A DNA stretch of 64,000 nucleotides, from positions 2,480,001-2,544,000 of the forward strand of contig JAAXNY010000005.1 in assembly GCA_013420905.1 (NCBI GenBank), read 5' to 3'. The position numbers were made by a program, and so were the translations under genes. The notes under the pieces are model-generated. The model worked only from the letters and a program-made list of their open reading frames with translations, searched no databases and had not been told where the DNA came from. The DNA comes from Collybia mongolica. Taxonomy: Eukaryota; Basidiomycota; Agaricomycetes; Agaricales; Clitocybaceae. Of this stretch, positions 58,976 through 64,000 are shown piece after piece (the first letter of the stretch is position 1; each line of letters opens with the position of its first letter).

Positions 58976-60828
58976 CTAACAAGCTTGTCTCCTATTCAAT
59001 TTTTGAGCCTTCATAAAGTATTCCAAGTTCTTATGATCATTATATATTGTGAACCTGTGCTTAGCCCCTTCCAGAAGGTTTTGGCACTCTTCTAGAGCTT
59101 GTATAACAGAGAGCAGTTCTTTATCATGGATTTCATAGTTCCATTCTACTTCATTCAGGGATTTGGACAAAAAACAGACTGGATGCCATTTTCCATCTGA
59201 ATGTAGTTGTGAAACAACTGCTCCTGTGGCAAAATCTGAACTATCACATTCTAGTTTGTATTCTCCATCATCTAGTGGAAGTGCTAAAATAGGGGCTGTG
59301 GTGATAGCTGACTTCAAGTTGTCAAAGGCCTGTTGTGTCTTAATGTTCCATTCCCATTCATGATTTCCTGTAAGATTGTGTAGTGGCCATGCTATCTTTG
59401 AATAGTCCTTGATAAATCTCCAGTAGAAGTTTGTGAAACCCAAAAATGACTGAATATCCTTCTTGGATTTGGGTATAGGCCAATGGGTGATGCCCTGGAT
59501 TTTGACTGGATCCATTTCCACATGGCCATTTGAAATCATGAGACCCAAGAATTCTACTTTCTCTGCTTCAAATGTGCATTTCTCTGGATTAAGTGGAGTT
59601 TGTTTTTCTCAAGAATTTCAAGAACCTCTTCTACAATCTGTTGATGTTCCTCCAAGGTTTTGGTAAATATTAGGATATCATCAATGTAGATGACAACTAC
59701 GCCTTCAACAATCAAGTCATGGAATAAATGGCTCATCATTGTTTGAAAGGTTGCTGGTGAGTTTGTAAGTCCAAAGAACATCACAGTAGGTTCAAATAAT
59801 CCCCTATTTGTCTGAAAGGCCCCCTTCCACTCATCCCCTTCTCTAATATGTATATTGTTATATCCCCATCTCACATCAAATTTGGTAAAGTATTTGGCTC
59901 CCTGGTGTTTGTTTGTGAGTTCAGATATAAGAGGTAGGGGGTAATGATTCTTAATGGTCATCTCATTTAGGTGTCTGTAGCCCTGGACTGGGTGTAATTT
60001 CCCATCCTTCTTCTTGACAAAGAAGAAAGGTGAAGCCATGGGTGATTTTGAAAGTCAGATTCTACCCATCCTGAGATTTTCATCCAGAAATGCATCCAAC
60101 TCCTTTTCTTCAGTAAGGGATAGTGGGTAGGCCTTACACCCTTTCATTTCTGCATCAGGTACCAGTTCAATTGCATGGTCCCAAGGCTGTTTTGGGGGTG
60201 ACTCATCAAATTGAGCCTTTTCAAACACCTTTTTGTATTTGAGGTATTTAGGGGGAATCATCTCTTCTATTGGTTTGTCACCCTTGTCCTTCAGGGCCTC
60301 TTCTGCTAATCTTTGTGAAATGTTGGATGCAGCTTGAATGTATTGCATAGAAATGTAATTTGCATTTACAGAGATGAGCTTGTCTCCCTCCTCAATGTTC
60401 ATTTCAGCAATGTTACAGATTGTCTGAATGTAATCTCCATGATCTTCTTCATCCATGAGGTTTGGTAGATTACCATGCATGTTACATCCTGGAGGACATC
60501 TATCCAAGAGGACCTTCCCTGATTTCCAGTCAACATTTGGGTTATGCTTCTTTAACCATGAATAGCCAATAATGACATCATGACTACCAAGTGATGTAAC
60601 AGCAAATGAGGCATGTTCCACATGGTCTCCAATACTTAGTTGAAGATCAACCAGGTCTGTAATTGAACCATCCTGGTTTGTAGTTCCATCAACATTATAC
60701 ACTGGAATTGGGCATGGCAGTGGAGAGGTATTTATATTATTCTTTTCAGTGAAACTTTGATCAATAAAGAGTCCAGTGGCTCCACATTCCAATAAGGCTT
60801 TAACAGCAATATTTTTCCTGGTATCCAC
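58976..60828 (-). pseudogene. Chromovirus protease, reverse transcriptase and RNase H
   Basis: Protease reads KALLECGATGLFID; the usual D-S/T-G active site appears as ECG, which would be inactive. A linker of about 200 residues leads to a stop (GRI*LSKSP, consistent with CGA to TGA). Reverse transcriptase follows: SPFFFVKKKDGKLHPVQGYR, FTKFDVRWGYNNIHI and the catalytic YIDDILIF. Near 59590 a base is missing in the sequence that should read HLNPEKC, shifting the frame. RNase H then reads MGLMISNGHVEMDPVKIQGI, LALPLDDGEYKLECDSSDFA and NYEIHDKELLSVIQALEECQ, with its acidic residues in place. Past 58976 the frame breaks up and reaches the solo LTR. Confidence 0.9.
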
Positions 60829-61219
60829 TGTTCAAAGGACTATTGATAGAACCAGGGAATTAGATGGTTTGAGATTACAAATATATTGCCTTGGTTGTCT
60901 CATTTCACTAAGCACTTGGAGGGCAAGCTCTGAAGGGAGTGATATGAGTTGTCTGATGGTTTCTGCAGATGCCTTCTGTTTACAGCCTTTGTGTACCCAA
61001 GAATTTAACACTTTAACCTTTGCATCCACATTAGGTAGTGTGAGAATTTTTTCAAGGGTAAACTCTGCAGTTCCTTTCTTGTGTTTGGATTTTCACTGAA
61101 TCCTAGGATGATCCTGAGGAGTATGCAATGCAGTATTGGGTTGTTTTTTTAATAGATATACATATTCTGAGGCTCTTCAATCATACTAGAAAGTACTGAA
61201 AAACTATTTGAGAACATTT

Positions 61220-62257
61220 GGGATGCATCTTTCACCAAAGTTCCTTCCAAAAATCCTTCTTCTCTTCTGATTTGGTTACAATCTTTCTAATCTCCTCATA
61301 GGTCATCTCCATGACATTGATTCTTTCTTTACAATCAACTGCACAGTGACCAGGCTTTCGACATTTCCAACATATCAATGGTTTATGCTCTCCAAAGTTC
61401 CTACTGTGAGATTGGTCAATATCCATCAGGACATACTGGCCTTCTGCAGGTTTAGGTGTGGCTCTAAAATTGTTTGTAGAAGGTGGAGATCCAGATGGGG
61501 GAGGATGGTTTGCTGGTTTGCTGTGGCCAGCAAGTTGTCTTTTATGTCCTTCCCTCTTCCTCCATTGTCTATCTAACTTCTGAGCCCAAAACTTCTAATC
61601 AGCAATTGGGGCCTGAGGCAGTCTGCAAATTGCATCAGCCAAGGCTGGTGAGAGTCCTTCCTCAAATTGTTCCATAAGGGCTACCTCATCATAGCCACTT
61701 TCATGTTCATACATCTCAAAGGATACAACATATTCATCTGCAGTGGAACATCCTTGACAGAGTTCCTTGAGTTTAGTACAAGCAGTATCTCCTTCATCAG
61801 GATCAGCAAACTGCTGTGTGAGGGCCTGTATAAATGTCTTCCAGGTATGGGCATATCCGTCCTCAGACTCTCTGATCATGTTGTCAGCCCATGAGCCAGC
61901 TGTACCATCCTTCATGTAAGACAGGGCTTAGGTAATGCAGTTGTTGTCAAGTTCATAATCAACAGGGTTTGCCCAGAAGTAAAGGTTGAGCTGGTGCATG
62001 AAGATAGGGAATTTCACACGAGCCCCATCATATGGATCAGGGTGAGCAACTTTAATCCCTTTATGGGGGTGGAAGGATTGTTTGATTTCCTCAGTTGCCC
62101 AGGCAACTTCCTGGTGATACTGCCATTCAAGCTCCTGAATTCGGGCTTGTGCTGCAAGTAGTTGTTGTTCTAAAGTTGGTTGAGAGGGAGGGTCAAGGGA
62201 TTCCATGGATGGATCACTGGATGCGGATAGGAGAGGAGGGTCAAATTGCAAAGGCAT
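61220..62257 (-). pseudogene. Chromovirus Gag
   Basis: Starts MPLQFDPPLLSASSDPSMES with a short helical stretch (LLAAQARIQELEWQYHQEVA), then the retrotransposon Gag core: FPIFMHQLNLYFWANPVDYE, SWADNMIRESEDGYAHTWKT, FIQALTQQFADPDE and YDEVALMEQFEEGLSPALAD. A CCHC zinc knuckle is at about 61380-61330 (CWKCRKPGHCAVDC). Stops interrupt it after NNCIT (TAA where Gln CAA is expected before ALSYMKDG) and after PIAD (TAG where a sense codon is expected). Confidence 0.85.
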
Positions 62258-62574
62258 GGTATAGATCTAATAGATTGGAAAAGAGTGGATGATGAGGCCC
62301 CCAGGTACTCTGTCCGGATTTTCCCCAGTCGAGCCCTATACACACCTCTTGCAAGAGAACTGCTCCTGTCTTCTCTGTCCAACCAGCAACAGCAGTGATT
62401 TAGCACCCTTAGCAATTGCTACTTGAGACAGACTCAACATTTCTCAAGGTCAGGCACAATCAGTGTCTCTTTAGTGGATGTACACGAAGGAAAGAAAATG
62501 GTCTGGTTTGGTCAGTGTGGGTTTGGTGTGAAGCTGGGTGGTTACGTAGCATAGCAGCAGTGAGTGTAGAAGGG

Positions 62575-62585
62575 AGTCTTGATCT
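62575..62585 (-). other. Self-priming site (PBS) of the chromovirus
   Basis: On the minus strand agatcaagact lies two bases inside the 5' LTR end, where the minus-strand primer site belongs. It is the exact complement of agtcttgatct at 62710-62700, about 30 bases after the LTR TATA box, that is at the predicted 5' end of the RNA. There is no TGG start as in tRNA-primed elements. This is the arrangement known for Tf1, in which the RNA 5' end folds back as primer. Confidence 0.75.
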
Positions 62586-62587
62586 TC

Positions 62588-62965
62588 TGTCAGTGATGCA
62601 ATAATAACAGTCACTGCAGAATGTCAGAGAGTAGAAGAGTAGAGATAATACAAGAGATAGAGAGCTGAGAAGACCTGTCTGTATTGCAGAGAATAGATGA
62701 GATCAAGACTACAGAACAAGTAGCTAGAGGTGCAGTATATATACAACTACCTAAGGGGGACCAGAGTAGAATAAATATGGAGAGAGGTAAACCAAACATA
62801 ACCAGGGTAGTGTACAGCATCAATCAAATGATGAAATGGAATGATGGGAATGATGGGAGAATTGTAACTACTGGGGATAGATGAATTAACAGCCAATCCC
62901 CCTAGATAAGAGATAAGATAAGATCAAAAAGACGGAGATAAGATGGGAATATAATTTTCATAACA
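62588..62965 (-). repeat. 5' LTR of the chromovirus
   Basis: 378 bases, direct repeat of 55127-55487, bounded by TGTCAG on the plus strand and ending CATAACA. It contains a TATA box (62736-62743) and the predicted RNA start near 62710. Confidence 0.9.
62736..62743 (-). promoter_or_regulatory. TATA box of the chromovirus 5' LTR
   Basis: tatatata, conserved in both LTRs, lies about 25 bases upstream of agtcttgatct on the minus strand, the proper distance to set transcription start at the self-priming sequence. Confidence 0.65.
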
Positions 62966-63170
62966 TGTACTTGTAAAGAGAGCTGCTTTTAACCATGGTA
63001 TTTGAAGGTGTACAAACAAATACAAATACATATAAATATACATGTTGGGTAGCCCTTCACCATATCTAGTAGTAGCAATTTAAAATACATCCATAGGTCT
63101 GTTATTGTGGAGATATGCAATGTTTTCTATTGTGGGAAAAGTTTGACCCAAAGTGGAACAAGCCTCTTGT

Positions 63171-63238
63171 AATCATGCTTATGTTTGTCAACTACACTGT
63201 TAGAGCTAACAGCATAGTTGACAAATGTAAGCATGATT
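63171..63238. repeat. 68-base near-perfect palindrome
   Basis: Two 33-base arms meet at an ag centre (aatcatgctta...ctaacag / its complement). The arms differ at only four positions, all transitions (tgt against cat-type changes). It lies in CpG-poor sequence to the right of the chromovirus and could be a folded-back MITE. Confidence 0.7.
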
Positions 63239-63613
63239 ATGCAGTGGACAGTTATATTTAATTCTTGAAATATCCCAAGAAATAGACCAATTAACTCAAA
63301 TTTATATTATTAAATGCAGCCCATATTAGCAGTTGTCTTTTTTGCTCAAAATCCATGTGTTGGCTATTTTGATTCTCACAGTTAGAGAAATATTCCAAAC
63401 TACAAAGTCTTACTGATGTACTTCAAAGTGTTTACTGATCATGTTCTAATGAATTCTCTGGATCTTGTTGGGTACACTGAATTTTCCCCACAAACCCAGG
63501 ATGATGAACAAGTTACTTATGTAGTGTGGGGGAGATGATATGGCCTGAAATCATCGCTTCTTGACTTGTTACCATGACGTGCACAGCCACCGTTGTAGTC
63601 ATCATCATTGTTC

Positions 63614-64000
63614 TTTTTTTTTTTTTTTGGTTCAACATTTTATATACCAACTGTACATAATACATGTGTTGGTCACTACAAGTAGTAATTGGGCAGGGGG
63701 GGGAGAGGGGGGCAGAAGACAAAGTGCTGCAGGGCTAGGGTGCTCGCCCGACCGGGGTCGGACTAGCAAATGGAGCCAGAGCTCATTATACACAGGCCAG
63801 AAAGGCCAATCTACGCCAGGGGGTGGGCCCCCTGCTGCGGTGCCCCGCAGCAGGTGGTGGCTTCAAGTCCACCAATTATCCAGGTCCACATGTTTGGGCA
63901 GGGAGCACCCTATAGCCGTCACTTAGGACACTGAGTACCGCCCCTAGCCTGTTTAGGACTAGGGAGCATTGAACGCGAATGCGTTTTTGTTCTCCGAGAG
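63614..64000 (-). mobile_element. Possible non-LTR element 3' end, cut by the window edge
   Basis: A run of 15 T at 63614-63628 followed by ggttcaacattttatata; read on the minus strand this is a 3' end with a poly-A tail. From about 63740 the sequence turns GC- and CpG-rich (cgcccgaccggggtcgg), unlike the island to its left. A hairpin ctgctgcggtgccccgcagcag is at about 63831-63852, and gtggcttcaagtccacc at about 63856 resembles a tRNA T-arm (B box). No reverse transcriptase sequence is visible before the window ends, so it may be a LINE 3' UTR or a SINE. Confidence 0.4.

Larger units (their letters stand above)
55127..62965 (-). mobile_element. Ty3/Gypsy chromovirus, inactive, split by a solo LTR
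   Basis: Near full-length LTR retrotransposon on the minus strand: 7,839 bases, or about 6.6 kb without the nested insertion. Order on the minus strand: 5' LTR, priming site, Gag with zinc knuckle, protease, reverse transcriptase, RNase H, integrase, chromodomain, polypurine tract, 3' LTR. This is the Pol order of Gypsy elements, and the terminal chromodomain marks a chromovirus. It carries several stops and at least two one-base frameshifts and cannot be active. CpG is almost absent except in the nested insertion. The LTRs differ at about 20 of some 340 alignable bases by eye, mostly transitions. I see no matching target duplication outside the LTRs (cttgt on the left, tgtac on the right). 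Confidence 0.93.

Overview
The window is nuclear DNA of a filamentous basidiomycete, most likely an agaricomycete; genus and species cannot be told from the sequence. The signs are: protein genes cut by many very short GT-AG introns (about 45-65 bases), tight packing on both strands, a basidiomycete-style gene set (division 1 chitin synthase, GST-like enzyme with a thioredoxin-fold N-terminus, Dal5-type transporters), and chromodomain-bearing Ty3/Gypsy elements. I rebuilt gene models by hand by joining exons at GT-AG sites until conserved family sequence read through. Ends are therefore predicted, not transcript-proven.

Layout. 112-7390: two Dal5-type MFS transporter paralogs pointing outwards, with an alanyl-tRNA editing protein (AARSD1-type) and an acidic-tailed RING protein between them. 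7664-20876: GH2 beta-mannosidase, Rheb GTPase, a Spo12-like protein, a second RING protein, a division 1 chitin synthase and a GST-like protein. About 20990-25480: a CpG-poor island of decayed repeats. 25887-53945: a dense housekeeping block: COQ10, a CNBP/Gis2-type zinc-knuckle protein, an Aro8-like aminotransferase, a divergent 14-3-3, deoxyhypusine synthase, the Sec7 ARF-GEF, Sla1, eRF3/Sup35, a TRAPPC2L-like TRAPP subunit, an Rtp1/TANGO6-type HEAT protein and a peroxisomal-type carrier. About 54000 to the end: a second CpG-poor island holding a near full-length, dead chromovirus (55127-62965, minus strand) split by a younger 1.2 kb solo LTR-like insertion (57427-58643).

The genes do not form a pathway cluster. 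Several touch related processes: secretion and endocytosis (Sec7, TRAPPC2L, Sla1, chitin synthase), translation (eRF3, the eIF5A-modifying deoxyhypusine synthase, the tRNA editing protein) and signalling (Rheb, 14-3-3).

The most interesting material is in the repeats. The dead chromovirus has an exact 11-base match between the predicted start of its RNA and the base-complement just inside its 5' LTR, as expected for Tf1-type self-priming. The solo LTR carries six consecutive mini-hairpins that all share the loop RCTTG but have different, fully paired stems. Both islands have lost CpG almost completely, with sharp edges close to the neighbouring genes; one edge lies inside a long inverted repeat, so one arm has decayed while the other has kept its CpGs.
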